Positions 16,415-25,900 of a DNA stretch of 64,000 bases are shown piece after piece (within the stretch, counting starts at the first letter, position 1; each line of letters starts with the position of its first letter). This DNA comes from Porphyrobacter sp. CACIAM 03H1 (GTDB lineage: Bacteria; Pseudomonadota; Alphaproteobacteria; Sphingomonadales; Sphingomonadaceae): NCBI RefSeq assembly GCF_002215495.1, contig NZ_CP021378.1:704417-768416 (forward strand). The letters are read 5' to 3'. Under the pieces are notes generated by a model. The model did no database searches, was not told the origin of the DNA, and worked only from the letters and a program-made list of their open reading frames with translations. Position numbers and translations under genes: made by a program.

Positions 16415-16903
16415 CTAGGCCCCGCACCAGCGCCGGCGCGGCCCGCCCCAGCGGGTGGCGAGGCCCTCGCGGACCAGCACCGCGCCGATGCTCTGGCCGC
16501 CGCGGGTGACGATCCGCAGCTCGCGGCCATAGCGGTCGCGGGTGCGGCCGCCGGGGGGCGTCTCGAGCGCGAAGCCGCCGGCGTTGAGGAGCTGGCGCAG
16601 CCGCTCGGTCGCGCGCTCGCCAAGGGCACGCTCCTGCGGGCAACCGGGCCGGGCGATCTCGGGGGTGTCGATGTCGGCGATGCGGATCTTGGTGCCGCGG
16701 TACCAGATCGTGTCCCCGTCGACGACGCAGGTGACGCGCACCGGCCCGGAGCACACCGGGAAGAGCGCGCGGTGCGGCTCGCCCCGGCCCTCGCTGTCCT
16801 GCGCCTCGCCGGCCTCCGGCCAGAGCGCCAGCGCGCCAAGGGCGGCAAGAGGTGCGGCGGCAAGCGCCAGCCAGCGGCGGCGGAAGGGGGCCGGTCGTGT
16901 CAT
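16415..16903 (-). CDS. Thermonuclease-like (SNase fold) protein, membrane-anchored or secreted
   Basis: 162 aa from ATG 16903; a longer frame to 16969 exists but the N-terminal basic-hydrophobic segment RRRWLALAAAPLAALGALAL then sits correctly as a signal or anchor. The SNase core is VTCVVDGDTIWYRGTKIRI followed by ADIDTPEIARPGC, giving the Arg, Asp and Glu of the active site, and RDRYGRELRIV gives the second Arg. CPQERALGERATERLRQLL is the family helix. It should cut nucleic acid in the envelope. Its stop abuts the dispersed element at 16305-16412. Confidence 0.88.
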   Translation of the reverse strand: MTRPAPFRRRWLALAAAPLAALGALALWPEAGEAQDSEGRGEPHRALFPVCSGPVRVTCVVDGDTIWYRGTKIRIADIDTPEIARPGCPQERALGERATERLRQLLNAGGFALETPPGGRTRDRYGRELRIVTRGGQSIGAVLVREGLATRWGGPRRRWCGA

Positions 16904-16955
16904 GCTGTTATCCCGCGGCGGAGAATAGCGGCCCGGCGGTTTCGTTCCAGTGAAT

Positions 16956-16969
16956 TTGACCCCGGTCAA
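16956..16969. promoter_or_regulatory. FNR/DNR-type palindrome between divergent genes
   Basis: TTGAC-CCCG-GTCAA is an exact inverted repeat of the FNR/DNR class. It is 53 bases before the thermonuclease start (minus) and 54 before the YdcH-like start (plus), so either gene could be the target. Confidence 0.5.
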
Positions 16970-17023
16970 ACGCCTAGGGGGGCGAAGCGGCTAGGCGTGG
17001 GGCACCACAAGGGGAGACACGAC

Positions 17024-17275
17024 ATGTCCGCACACACGCCCAACGAACTGGCCGACACCTTTCCCGAGGATGCCGCCGCACTCCACCGCCTGAAGCTCAC
17101 CGATGCCCATTTCGCGCGCCTCGCCGAGCGGCATCACGAAGTGAACCGCACGATCCACCGCATCGAATGCGAGGCCGAGGCGGCGAGCGACGAGCGGCTG
17201 GAGGAACTGAAGCGCGAACGGCTGCGCCTGCTCGACGATATCGCCGCGATGCTGGAGCAGGCACCGGCCGAATAG
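17024..17275 (+). CDS. YdcH-family (DUF465) small coiled-coil protein
   Basis: 83 aa. The long helical pattern with AALHRLKLTDAHFARLAERH and HEVNRTIHRIECEAE, then KRERLRLLDDIAAML, matches the DUF465/YdcH family of small two-helix proteins. The family has no agreed biochemical role. AAGGGGAG precedes the ATG. It is alone in its transcript, about 50 bases downstream of the FNR/DNR-like palindrome. Confidence 0.85.
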   Translation: MSAHTPNELADTFPEDAAALHRLKLTDAHFARLAERHHEVNRTIHRIECEAEAASDERLEELKRERLRLLDDIAAMLEQAPAE

Positions 17276-17351
17276 CGATCCGGGAGGGATCACCGGTCCC
17301 ATGCGGGCGGGGGCATGAGGCGATGCTCCCCCCGCAACCCGCCAGGGGACG

Positions 17352-17537
17352 CTAGTCCAGCGCCTCGCCGCGCGCCGAGCTTCGCCGGTCGGTGCCCGAG
17401 CGGCGCTCGCCCTTGCGGCGGTCCTCGCCCTCGATGGGGAGCTGGGCCTTGCGCCGGTCGCCCTGCCTGCGGCCCCCGCCTTCGGGATCGGCAGCCGAAG
17501 CGCCGGCCGGTGGTGTCGCACTGTCCTTGTCGGCCAT
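17352..17537 (-). CDS. Small highly charged protein, 61 aa
   Basis: I place the start at ATG 17537, which has GAGAGG five bases upstream; GTG 17543 is also in frame. The product is almost entirely polar and basic, with repeated RR(K/Q)G(D/E)RR units (GRRQGDRRKAQLP, DRRKGERRSGTDRRSS). It should be disordered and could bind nucleic acid or acidic partners, but no function is known. Similar little RR-repeat proteins occur in related genomes from memory. It is convergent with the YdcH gene. Confidence 0.6.
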   Translation of the reverse strand: MADKDSATPPAGASAADPEGGGRRQGDRRKAQLPIEGEDRRKGERRSGTDRRSSARGEALD

Positions 17538-17688
17538 GTTCACCTCTCTCGAGGCGCGATGATAGCACCAAGCGGCTGAAATGCCTAATCAGGGGTTACC
17601 GAAGGCACCAAGCCGCTTGGCCCCGCGCGCGCGAGCCGCTAGGGCGCGGCCCGAAAGCGCGAGGTGCGCGCGGGGGGAATGAACGCCG

Positions 17689-18612
17689 GTGACCGAAAAA
17701 CTCAACCACACGCCGCCCCGCTCGGGCGCGGACACGCCCGAACTCTTCAAGGCCGAAGTGCTGATCGAGGCGCTGCCCTATTTCCAGCGCTATGCCGGGC
17801 GGACCTTCGTGGTGAAATACGGCGGCCACGCGATGGGCGACCCTGAGGCGGCGCGCGATTTCGCGGAGGACATCGTGCTTCTGAAGGCCGTCGGCATCAA
17901 CCCGGTGGTGGTCCACGGCGGCGGCCCGCAGATCGGCCAGATGCTGAAGCGGCTGGGGGTGGAGAGCACCTTCGTCGATGGCCTGCGCGTGACCGATGCG
18001 GCGACGGCGCAGGTCGCCGAGATGGTCCTCTCGGGCGCGATCAACAAGGAGCTGGTCGGCTGGATCGCCGGCGCGGGCGGCAAGGCCATCGGCATCTCGG
18101 GCAAGGACGGCGGGCTGGTGACCGCGCGCAAGGTCTCGCGCACCACCCGCGATCCCGACAGCAACATCGAACAGGCGGTCGACCTCGGCTTCGTGGGCGA
18201 GCCGGCGAGCGTCGACACCACCGTGATCGACACGATGGTGGCCGCCGGCATGATCCCGGTGATCGCCCCGATCGCGCCCGGCGAGGACGGGGCGACCTAC
18301 AACATCAACGCCGACACCATGGCCGGCGCGATCGCTGCGGCGCTGGGCGCGGCGCGGCTGTTCCTGCTGACAGACGTGCCGGGCGTGCTCGGCGCCGGGG
18401 GCGAGCTGCTCACCGACCTCACCCCCGCCGACATCGCGCGGCTGCGCGAGGACGGGGTGATCCGCGGCGGCATGGTGCCCAAGCTCGAAACCTGCGTCGC
18501 GGCGGTGCAATCCGGCTGCGAGGCGGCGGTGGTGCTCGATGGCCGGGTGGGCCACGCGATGCTGCTCGAATTCTTCACCGCCCGCGGCGCCGGCACGCTG
18601 GTGCGGGCCTGA
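17689..18612 (+). CDS. argB: Acetylglutamate kinase
   Basis: 307 aa from a GTG. The enzyme phosphorylates N-acetylglutamate, the second step of arginine synthesis, in the cytosol. Amino-acid-kinase marks are [28 protein letters not shown] with the Gly-rich loop, [15 protein letters not shown], and [16 protein letters not shown] towards the C terminus. The N-terminal extension before the kinase core is about 25 residues and helical, as in hexameric, arginine-inhibited enzymes, so feedback control is likely. No other arg gene adjoins it. Confidence 0.96.
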   Translation: MTEKLNHTPPRSGADTPELFKAEVLIEALPYFQRYAGRTFVVKYGGHAMGDPEAARDFAEDIVLLKAVGINPVVVHGGGPQIGQMLKRLGVESTFVDGLRVTDAATAQVAEMVLSGAINKELVGWIAGAGGKAIGISGKDGGLVTARKVSRTTRDPDSNIEQAVDLGFVGEPASVDTTVIDTMVAAGMIPVIAPIAPGEDGATYNINADTMAGAIAAALGAARLFLLTDVPGVLGAGGELLTDLTPADIARLREDGVIRGGMVPKLETCVAAVQSGCEAAVVLDGRVGHAMLLEFFTARGAGTLVRA

Positions 18613-18635
18613 GCCCGAACAGGCCTATGGCGCGA

Positions 18636-18659
18636 GGCGTATTAAGCGGCTAATACGCC
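18636..18659. repeat. Perfect 9-bp hairpin after argB
   Basis: GGCGTATTA / TAATACGCC around AGCGGC, 24 bases past the argB stop and 76 before yggT. It lacks a T-tract, so it may be a weak terminator or an operator for yggT-folD. Confidence 0.5.
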
Positions 18660-18734
18660 CTCACGGGACTTGACCGCGCGCGGCGGCTCGCCAGATGCGA
18701 GCCGAGCGCCCTTCGCAACGGAACACGGATCGCC

Positions 18735-19016
18735 ATGACTGACGCACTTCTCCAGATCTTCATTATGGTGGTGAACACCGCCAACATGCTGCTGATCATC
18801 TGGTTCATCATCGGCCTGCTTTTCGCCTTCAACGTCGTCAGCCCGAGCAACCAGTTCGCCTATGCCGTGCACGATGCGTTGTCCCGCCTGTTCGAGCCGG
18901 CGCTGCGCCCGATCCGCAAGGTCATGCCCGATACCGGCGCGATCGACTTCTCGCCGATGGTGTTCCTGATGCTGCTCAACGCCGTCGGCTACATCCTCCA
19001 GGGCGCGCTCGCCTGA
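18735..19016 (+). CDS. YggT-family membrane protein
   Basis: 93 aa. Two hydrophobic helices are seen ([20 protein letters not shown] and [20 protein letters not shown]) with the family pattern [23 protein letters not shown] between them, cut here as [14 protein letters not shown] and GAIDFSP. YggT proteins sit in the inner membrane and have been tied to osmotic tolerance and cell-division membrane organisation, without a firm mechanism. The stop TGA shares its A with the folD ATG, so the two are coupled. Confidence 0.9.
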   Translation: MTDALLQIFIMVVNTANMLLIIWFIIGLLFAFNVVSPSNQFAYAVHDALSRLFEPALRPIRKVMPDTGAIDFSPMVFLMLLNAVGYILQGALA

Positions 19017-19912
19017 TGCCGGAGGCGGTGCGGATCGACGGCAAGGGCTTCGCGGACGGGCTTCGTGCGCGCATCGCCGCGGCGGCGGAGGCCTTCGCCC
19101 TGCACGCGGGCCGGCGCCCGGGGCTTGCGGTGGTGCTGGTGGGCGAGGACGCGGCGAGCCAGGTCTATGTCGGCGCCAAGGGCCGCGCCTGCATCGAGGC
19201 CGGGATCGCAAGCTTCGAGCACCGCCTGCCCGCCACCACCGGCGCGGCCGAGCTGCTGGTGCTGATCGAGCGATTGAACCGCGATCCGGAGGTCGACGGC
19301 ATCCTCGTCCAGCTGCCGCTTCCCGAGGGGCTCGACGAACAGGCGGTGATCGCCGCGATCGATCCCGACAAGGACGTGGACGGGTTCCACGTCATCAATG
19401 CCGGGCGGCTCAGCGTCGGGCAGGAGGGCTTCGTCCCCTGCACGCCGCTGGGTTGCCTTATGCTGCTGCGCGATCACCTCGGCGACCTCAGCGGGCTGGA
19501 GGCCGTGGTGATCGGCCGGTCGAACATCGTCGGCAAGCCGATGGCCCAGCTGCTGACCGACGCCAACGCCACCGTCACCATCGCGCACAGCCGCACGCGG
19601 GACCTCCCCGAGGTGGTGCGCCGCGCCGATATCGTGGTCGCCGCGGTCGGCCGGCCGGAGATGGTGCGCGGGGACTGGATCAAGCCGGGCGCGACCGTGA
19701 TCGATGTCGGCATCAACCGTCTGCCGCCCACCGAGGACAGGCCGAAGGGTCGCCTCGTCGGCGATGTCGCCTATGCCGAAGCGCTTGGCGTGGCGGGTGC
19801 GATCACGCCCGTGCCGGGCGGGGTCGGGCCGATGACCATCGCGGTGCTGCTCAGGAATACACTGGTCGCGGCGCACAGGCACGCGGGGATGGACGCTCCT
19901 TCCGGGATCTAA
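19016..19912 (+). CDS. folD: FolD, methylene-THF dehydrogenase/cyclohydrolase
   Basis: 298 aa. The bifunctional enzyme interconverts 5,10-methylene-THF and 10-formyl-THF with NADP, supplying one-carbon units. Active-site Tyr and Lys are in [16 protein letters not shown], the folate side has LVQLPLPEG and [15 protein letters not shown], and the nucleotide fold has [17 protein letters not shown]. The C-terminal [17 protein letters not shown] is diagnostic. It overlaps the yggT stop by one base. A large inverted repeat follows immediately. Confidence 0.97.
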   Translation: MPEAVRIDGKGFADGLRARIAAAAEAFALHAGRRPGLAVVLVGEDAASQVYVGAKGRACIEAGIASFEHRLPATTGAAELLVLIERLNRDPEVDGILVQLPLPEGLDEQAVIAAIDPDKDVDGFHVINAGRLSVGQEGFVPCTPLGCLMLLRDHLGDLSGLEAVVIGRSNIVGKPMAQLLTDANATVTIAHSRTRDLPEVVRRADIVVAAVGRPEMVRGDWIKPGATVIDVGINRLPPTEDRPKGRLVGDVAYAEALGVAGAITPVPGGVGPMTIAVLLRNTLVAAHRHAGMDAPSGI

Positions 19913-19913
19913 C

Positions 19914-20003
19914 CCGTTCGTCCTGAGCTTGTCGAAGGACCGTCTTTTCTTCAGAGTTCGAGAAACAGGAAGTACGGCCCTTCGACAAGCTCAGGGCGAA
20001 CGG
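19914..20003. repeat. 90-bp dispersed inverted repeat (CTTGTCGAAGG type)
   Basis: Left arm 19914-19943 and right arm 19974-20003 are complementary at 28 of 30 positions (core CCTGAGCTTGTCGAAGG), around a 30-base loop. Elements with this core are widespread between genes in sphingomonads and other alphaproteobacteria. It fills the space between folD and the next lipoprotein gene and could work as a two-way terminator. Confidence 0.85.
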
Positions 20004-20011
20004 AGATACGG

Positions 20012-20785
20012 ATGCGGGTCGTAGCTTTGAGCCTTCTTCTCACACTCTCGCTTGCCGCCTGCGCAGGGGGTGGAGGGCCGCCCAAGCCGAACAAGCGCCA
20101 GATGGCGATGATCGACCGCGCGCTCGCAGTCGCGCCGGGCGCGGCCCAGCCGAGCAACATCGTCGCCGCCGAACTCGCCTTCTCGCGCGCGGCGAGGGAG
20201 CGCGGGCAGTGGACCGCCTTCCGCCTGTTCGCCGCCCCCGGCGCGCTGCTCCACGGGGGGAACGGCCCCTTCCTCATCGAACCCTGGCTCGCCACCCAGA
20301 CCGATCCTCCCGAGGCCGTCCAGTGGCAGCCGCGCATCGTGGTGATGAGCTGCGACGGGGCGCTCGCGGTCAGCCAGGGCCGCTATCGCGATCCCGATGG
20401 CAAGGTCGGCAATTTCGTCACGGTCTGGGAACGCCAGCCTTCCGGCGACTACCGCTATGTCTTCGACGCCGGCGGCGACGACGTGCCCCAGCCCCCGCCG
20501 CGCAAGCAAACCGAGGCGCGGCCGGGCGATATCGTCGTGACCGAGATCGACGCGGTGCAGGGCCTTGTCGCCACCTGCCCGCGCGGGGGCGCCGGAACCC
20601 CGCCGCCGCCCGCGGTCCCCGTGGGCGAGGAAGGCAAGGCCGACGCCCGCCTCTCGCGCGACGGCACGCTGCGCTGGCGCTGGGAGCACCGCGCCGACGG
20701 CACCCGCTATGCCGCCGCCGACTATTTCCACCAGGGCCGCTGGGTCACCGCCATCGAACAAAGCCTTGTGCCGACCGCCGATTGA
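20012..20785 (+). CDS. Lipoprotein of unknown function, 257 aa
   Basis: The N terminus RVVALSLLLTLSLAAC is a lipoprotein signal with lipobox LAAC, followed by a Gly/Pro linker. The mature part has an early helical region (ELAFSRAARERGQWTAFRLF) and strands around GNFVTVWERQ and YRYVFDAGG, a layout that recalls SnoaL/NTF2-like folds, though I cannot assign it. A Pro-rich stretch lies near residue 165. The ATG begins eight bases after the repeat, so its ribosome-binding region overlaps the repeat edge. The function is unknown. Confidence 0.8.
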   Translation: MRVVALSLLLTLSLAACAGGGGPPKPNKRQMAMIDRALAVAPGAAQPSNIVAAELAFSRAARERGQWTAFRLFAAPGALLHGGNGPFLIEPWLATQTDPPEAVQWQPRIVVMSCDGALAVSQGRYRDPDGKVGNFVTVWERQPSGDYRYVFDAGGDDVPQPPPRKQTEARPGDIVVTEIDAVQGLVATCPRGGAGTPPPPAVPVGEEGKADARLSRDGTLRWRWEHRADGTRYAAADYFHQGRWVTAIEQSLVPTAD

Positions 20786-20812
20786 TGTGAGGGGGCGCGC
20801 GAGCTTGCCCAG

Positions 20813-21442
20813 ATGGTCCTGACCGAACTCTTCCTTTCCGCCTTCGTCACCCTGTTCGTGGTGATCGACCCGCCGGGGTGCGCGCCGATCTATGCCGGGC
20901 TGACCAAGGGCGCATCGCCCGCCCAGGCGCGCAGCATGGCGCTGCGGGCGACGTGGATTGCGGCGATCATCCTCCTCGTCTTCGCGCTGTTCGGCCAGCA
21001 ACTGCTCGGCGCGCTTCATATCGAATTGAACTCCTTCCGCATCGCGGGCGGGCTGATGCTGTTCTTCATCGCCTTCGACATGGTGTTCGAGAAGCGCACC
21101 CAGCGCCGCGAGGAACGCGCCGAGAAGATCGCCGCCACCCCCGAGATCGAGGATGTCTCGGTCTTCCCCATGGCGATGCCGATGCTCGCCGGCCCGGGCG
21201 CGATCGCGGCGGTGATGCTGCTGATGAACGAGGCCGAGGGCTGGCCCGAGATGATCGAGGTGCTTGCCGCGCTCGCCGCGGTGCTCGCCATCACCGCCGC
21301 CGCGCTGGTCGCCGCCGGACCGCTGATCCGGCTGCTCGGCGACAAGGTCGAGGCGGTCATCACCCGCCTGCTCGGCGTTCTGCTTGCCGCGCTTGCGGCA
21401 CAATATGTCATCGACGGGCTGAAGGGCAGCTTCGGCATCTAG
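20813..21442 (+). CDS. MarC-family integral membrane protein
   Basis: 209 aa with six hydrophobic segments. The first contains the family motif FVTLFVVIDPPGCAPIYAGL, and PMAMPMLAGPGAIAAVMLL marks the second half of the inverted topology. MarC proteins were once linked to multiple antibiotic resistance, but that link has been withdrawn and the transported substrate is unknown. It lies 27 bases after the lipoprotein gene and 53 before the DUF475 gene on the same strand. Confidence 0.92.
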   Translation: MVLTELFLSAFVTLFVVIDPPGCAPIYAGLTKGASPAQARSMALRATWIAAIILLVFALFGQQLLGALHIELNSFRIAGGLMLFFIAFDMVFEKRTQRREERAEKIAATPEIEDVSVFPMAMPMLAGPGAIAAVMLLMNEAEGWPEMIEVLAALAAVLAITAAALVAAGPLIRLLGDKVEAVITRLLGVLLAALAAQYVIDGLKGSFGI

Positions 21443-21495
21443 ATCACGCCCGCACCGCGCACTAAGAGCGCGTGAGCATTCTGACAGGAAATTCC

Positions 21496-22548
21496 ATGTT
21501 CAAGCATTTCGGTGGTTCGCTGCTGTTCACTCTCGCCGGCCTCGTGCTGGGCGGCTGGTATGGCTGGGAGCTGACCGGCACGATCGACGGGATGCTCGGC
21601 ATCGTGTGGATCTGCGCGGTGCTGGCGGTGCTCGAAGTCTCGCTGTCCTTCGACAATGCCGCGGTCAACGCCTCGATCCTCAAGGACATGGACCCGGTCT
21701 GGCAGCGGCGCTTCCTGACCTGGGGGATCGCCATCGCGGTGTTCGGGATGCGGATCGTCTTCCCGCTGGTTATCGTGATGGTCGCTGCCGCGCTCGGCCC
21801 GGTGGAGGCGATGCAGCTCGCGCTCAACGAACCGGCCGAATACCAGCGCATCGTCAGCGAAGCGCACGTCGGATTGATGGGCTTCGGGGGCGCGTTCCTC
21901 GGGATGGTCGGCCTCAAGTACTTCTTCGATGCCGAGAAGGAAGTGAACTGGATCGAGGCGATCGAGCGCCCGCTCGCCAAGGTCGCCAATATCGAGGCGA
22001 TCGCCATCGGCGTGGTGCTGGCCGGGACCTGGGCAGTGGCAAGCGTGCTGCCCGGGGAGGAGGCGCTGACCTTCCTCATCGCGGCCATCGCCGGCCTGCT
22101 GACCTATCTCGCGGTCGAGATCGTCAACCACCTGCTCGAACCGCCGACGCCCACCACGGGCGACGTCGCCAAGGCGGGCTTCGGGGCGTTCCTCTATCTC
22201 GAAGTGCTCGATGCGAGCTTCAGCTTCGACGGGGTGATCGGTGCCTTCGCGCTCACCAACAACCTCATCATCATCGCCATCGGCCTCGGCATCGGCGCGA
22301 TGTTCGTGCGTTCGATGACGATCTTCCTCGTCAACAAGGGGACGATGAGCGAATACCGCTATCTCGAGCACGGCGCCTTCTATGCGATCATCGCGCTGGC
22401 GGTGATCATGTACCTCAACACCTTCGTCCACATCCCCGAGGTCATCACCGGGGTGATCGGCGCGGTGCTGATCGGCCTCGCCTTCTGGTCCTCGGTCAGG
22501 TGGAACCGCGCCAACGGCACCGCCCAGCCCGAGGACGCGCTGGCCTGA
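21496..22548 (+). CDS. DUF475 (TerC-superfamily) membrane protein
   Basis: 350 aa from ATG 21496 with AGGAA five bases upstream; a GTG at 21472 is also in frame. About nine membrane helices are seen. The two halves each carry the TerC-type acidic motif: LEVSLSFDNAAVNASIL near residue 50 and LEVLDASFSFDGVIGAFAL near 240. Those Glu/Asp pairs are the likely metal-ion path; TerC relatives handle Mn or other metals in metal stress. The ion here is not known. The gene may share a transcript with the MarC gene. Confidence 0.9.
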   Translation: MFKHFGGSLLFTLAGLVLGGWYGWELTGTIDGMLGIVWICAVLAVLEVSLSFDNAAVNASILKDMDPVWQRRFLTWGIAIAVFGMRIVFPLVIVMVAAALGPVEAMQLALNEPAEYQRIVSEAHVGLMGFGGAFLGMVGLKYFFDAEKEVNWIEAIERPLAKVANIEAIAIGVVLAGTWAVASVLPGEEALTFLIAAIAGLLTYLAVEIVNHLLEPPTPTTGDVAKAGFGAFLYLEVLDASFSFDGVIGAFALTNNLIIIAIGLGIGAMFVRSMTIFLVNKGTMSEYRYLEHGAFYAIIALAVIMYLNTFVHIPEVITGVIGAVLIGLAFWSSVRWNRANGTAQPEDALA

Positions 22549-22552
22549 GAGC

Positions 22553-22840
22553 CTAGGCCCAGTCGCCCAGCAGGGGCGAGAACTCGTCGACCCGGATCAG
22601 CTGCCACACCCCGCCGGTGAGGTAGGGATCGTCCGCCAGAATGGCGCGCGCGGCGGCCTCGTCCTCGGCCTTCACGATCAGCAGCGATCCGATGATCAGG
22701 CCATCGGCGCGCTTGAGCGGCCCGACGATCACGAAATGATCGGCATTGGCGTGGATGAACTCGAGATGCGCGGGCCGGTGGATCGCGCGCAGCCGGCCGC
22801 CGTCTTCGCCGTCGCGGCAGTGGAAGCAGAACATCCGCAT
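22553..22840 (-). CDS. YciI-like (DUF1330-fold) protein
   Basis: 95 aa from ATG 22840. The pattern MRMFCFHCRDGEDG, RAIHRPAHLEFI and the short beta strands ending DDPYLTGGVWQLIRVDEF fit the YciI family, a ferredoxin-like fold with a conserved His-containing pocket (HRPAH). Members are thought to be small enzymes or domains of unclear reaction. The gene is convergent with the DUF475 gene, stops nearly touching, and divergent from putA. Confidence 0.85.
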   Translation of the reverse strand: MRMFCFHCRDGEDGGRLRAIHRPAHLEFIHANADHFVIVGPLKRADGLIIGSLLIVKAEDEAAARAILADDPYLTGGVWQLIRVDEFSPLLGDWA

Positions 22841-22992
22841 GATCGTGTGGGGCCCCTGTTGATCGCAGCGCGAAGCTAAACGGGCCCGGCGCGGCGGGCA
22901 AGCGGGCCGTTGCAAAACCGGCGCTTGAAGCGCAGCCTTCGCAGGTCCAGAGGGCCGGGCATTGCCCCGCGAATCGTTTCAGGTGAAACCAG

Positions 22993-25900
22993 ATGGCCGA
23001 CTACTCGCCCGCCCCCGCAATCGACCGCACCGACCTGCGCCGTGCCTATCGCCAGGAGGAGGAGGCCTGCATCGCCGAGCGGCTCGAACAGGCCGCCCCC
23101 GCGGCGCGGGTGCACGCGGGCGCGGCGCGGCTGGCGATCGACCTGATCGAGGGCGCGCGGGCCAAGAAAGCCTCCGGGATCGACGCCTTCCTCCAGCAAT
23201 ACGGCCTCGATACCGAGGAAGGCATTGCCCTGATGTGCCTAGCCGAGGCGCTGCTGCGCGTGCCCGATGCGGCCACCGCCGATGCCCTCATCAAGGACAA
23301 GATCGGCCAGATCGACTGGGGCGAGCATCTCGGCGAAAGCTCCTCGACCTTCGTCAACGCCGCGACCTTCTCGCTGATGCTGACGGGCGAAGTGCTCGAT
23401 CCGCCCGATGCGCGGCAGAAGGGGCTGGGCAGCGCCTTCAAGCGGGCGATGAACCGGCTGGGCGAGCCGGTGATCCGCACCGCCACCGCGCAGGCGATGA
23501 AGATCCTCGGCGGCCAGTTCGTCTTCGGCCGCACCATCGACGAGGCGCTGAAGCGCGCCGCGCCCGAACGCGCGCGGGGGATCACGCACTCCTTCGACAT
23601 GCTCGGCGAGGCGGCGATGACCTTCGAGGACGCCGAGAAATACCGGCAGGCCTACGAGAGCGCCCTGACGCGGCTGGCGCGCGAGGCGGGGGCGGGTGTC
23701 GCAGGCTCGCCGGGGATCTCGGTCAAGCTCTCGGCGCTGCACCCCAAGTACAATTTCTTCCATGCGGACGAGGCGAAGGCGGCGATGGTGCCGGTGATCC
23801 GCGATCTCGCGGTGCGCGCGCGCGATGCCGACATCCATTTTACGATCGACGCGGAAGAAGCCGAAAGGCTCGAACTCAGCCTCGACATCATCGAGGAACT
23901 GGTCGCCGATGACGACCTTTTCCGCCGCCCGGACGGCAGCCGGTGGGAGGGCTTCGGCCTTGCCATCCAGGCCTACCAGAAGCGCGGCCTGTGGGTATGC
24001 GACTGGGCGGGCAAGCTCGCGCGGCGGCACGGGCGCAGGCTGTTCGTGCGGCTGGTCAAGGGCGCCTACTGGGACAGCGAGGTGAAGCTCTCGCAGGTCG
24101 GCGGCTATGCCGACTATCCGGTGTTCACCCGCAAGGTCGCGACCGACGTCAGCTACCTCGCCTGCGCGGCGCGGCTGTTCGAGCATTCGGACGTGATCCG
24201 CCCGGCCTTCGCCACGCACAACGCCTACACCATCGGCGCGATCAAGCATCTCAGCGAGGGCAAGCCGTTCGAATTCCAGCGCCTGCACGGCATGGGCGAG
24301 GAAGTCTATGACGCGCTCCATGCGCTCGAGGGCAACCAGCGTACCCCGGTGCGCATCTACGCGCCGGTCGGCGGGCACAAGGAGCTGCTCGCCTATCTGG
24401 TGCGGCGTCTGCTCGAGAACGGGGCCAACACCAGCTTCGTGAACCGGATGGGCGATGCCGACATTCCGGCGGAGGAGCTGGTCGGCGATCCGGTGGCGGA
24501 ACTCGCGGCGATGCGCCCGCGCCGCAACCCTGCGATCCCGCTGCCTGCCGACATCTTCGGCGCGCGCCGCAACAGCGCCGGGATCGACCTCTCCGACCCG
24601 CTGGTGCGCGCTCCCCTGCTGGAGCGCCTGAAGCTGCTCGAGGGCGTCCACTGGCGTGCCGAGCCGACCTTCCCCGCCGCAAGCGCGGGCGAGATCGCGC
24701 CGATCACCAGCCCGCACGACATGGCGCAGGTGGTCGGCACCCGCCGCGACGCCACTCCGCAAGAGGTCGATGCCGCCTTCGCCCGCGCCGCCGCGATCCA
24801 GCCCGGCTGGGACGCACTCGGCGGCAAGGCCCGCGCGCTGCTGCTGGAGGAGGCCGCCGACCTGTTCGAGGCGCACACCGCCGAATTCCTCAGCCTGTGC
24901 CAGCGCGAGGCGGGCAAGACCCTGCTCGATTCCGTGCTGGAGCTGCGCGAGGCGGTCGACTTCCTGCGCTACTACGCCGCCGAGGCGCGTCGCCAGTTCG
25001 CCGCGCCGGTGATCCTCCCGGGGCCGACCGGCGAGGAGAACAGCCTCTCGCTCCACGGACGCGGGGTGTTCGCCACGATCAGCCCGTGGAACTTCCCGCT
25101 CGCGATCTTCATCGGCATGGCGAGCGCGGCGCTGGCGGCGGGCAACAGCGTGATTGCCAAGCCTGCCGAGCAGACCCCGCTGATTGCCGCGCTCGCGGTG
25201 AAGCTCTGCCACGAGGCGGGGATCCCGCCCGAGGCCTTCCAGCTGCTCCCGGGCGCCGGCCCGGTGGGGCAGATGATCACCGCCGACCCGCGCCTCGCGG
25301 GGGTTGCCTTCACCGGATCGACCGAGACGGCAAGGGCGATCAACCGCGCCCTCGCCAACCGCGATGGCCCCATTGCCACCCTGATCGCCGAGACCGGCGG
25401 GCAGAACGCGATGATCGTCGACAGCTCGGCGCTCCCCGAACAGGTGGTGCGCGACGTGCTGGCGAGCAGCTTCCAGAGCGCCGGTCAGCGGTGCTCGGCG
25501 CTCCGGGTGCTCTACCTCCAGGAGGACATCGCCGAACCCATGCTGGCGATGATCCGCGGCGGCTTCGCGGCGCTCACCGTGGGCGACCCGGCAGACCTCG
25601 CCACCGATGTCGGCCCGGTGATCGACGAGGACGCGCGCGCCGCGCTCGAACGACACGTCGCCCGCAGCGAGGCGAGCGGGCGCAAGGTCGAGCGCCTGCC
25701 CCTGCCGCCAGGCACGGGCAAGGGCTGCTTCGTCGCGCCGACGATCATCGAACTGGGCGGCATCGGCGAATTGAAACGCGAGCAATTCGGCCCGGTGCTC
25801 CACGTCGTGCGCTTCCGCGCGGGGGAACTCGGCCGCGTGATCGAGGACATCAACGCCACCGGCTTCGGCCTCACCCTCGGCCTCCACAGCCGCATCGCCG

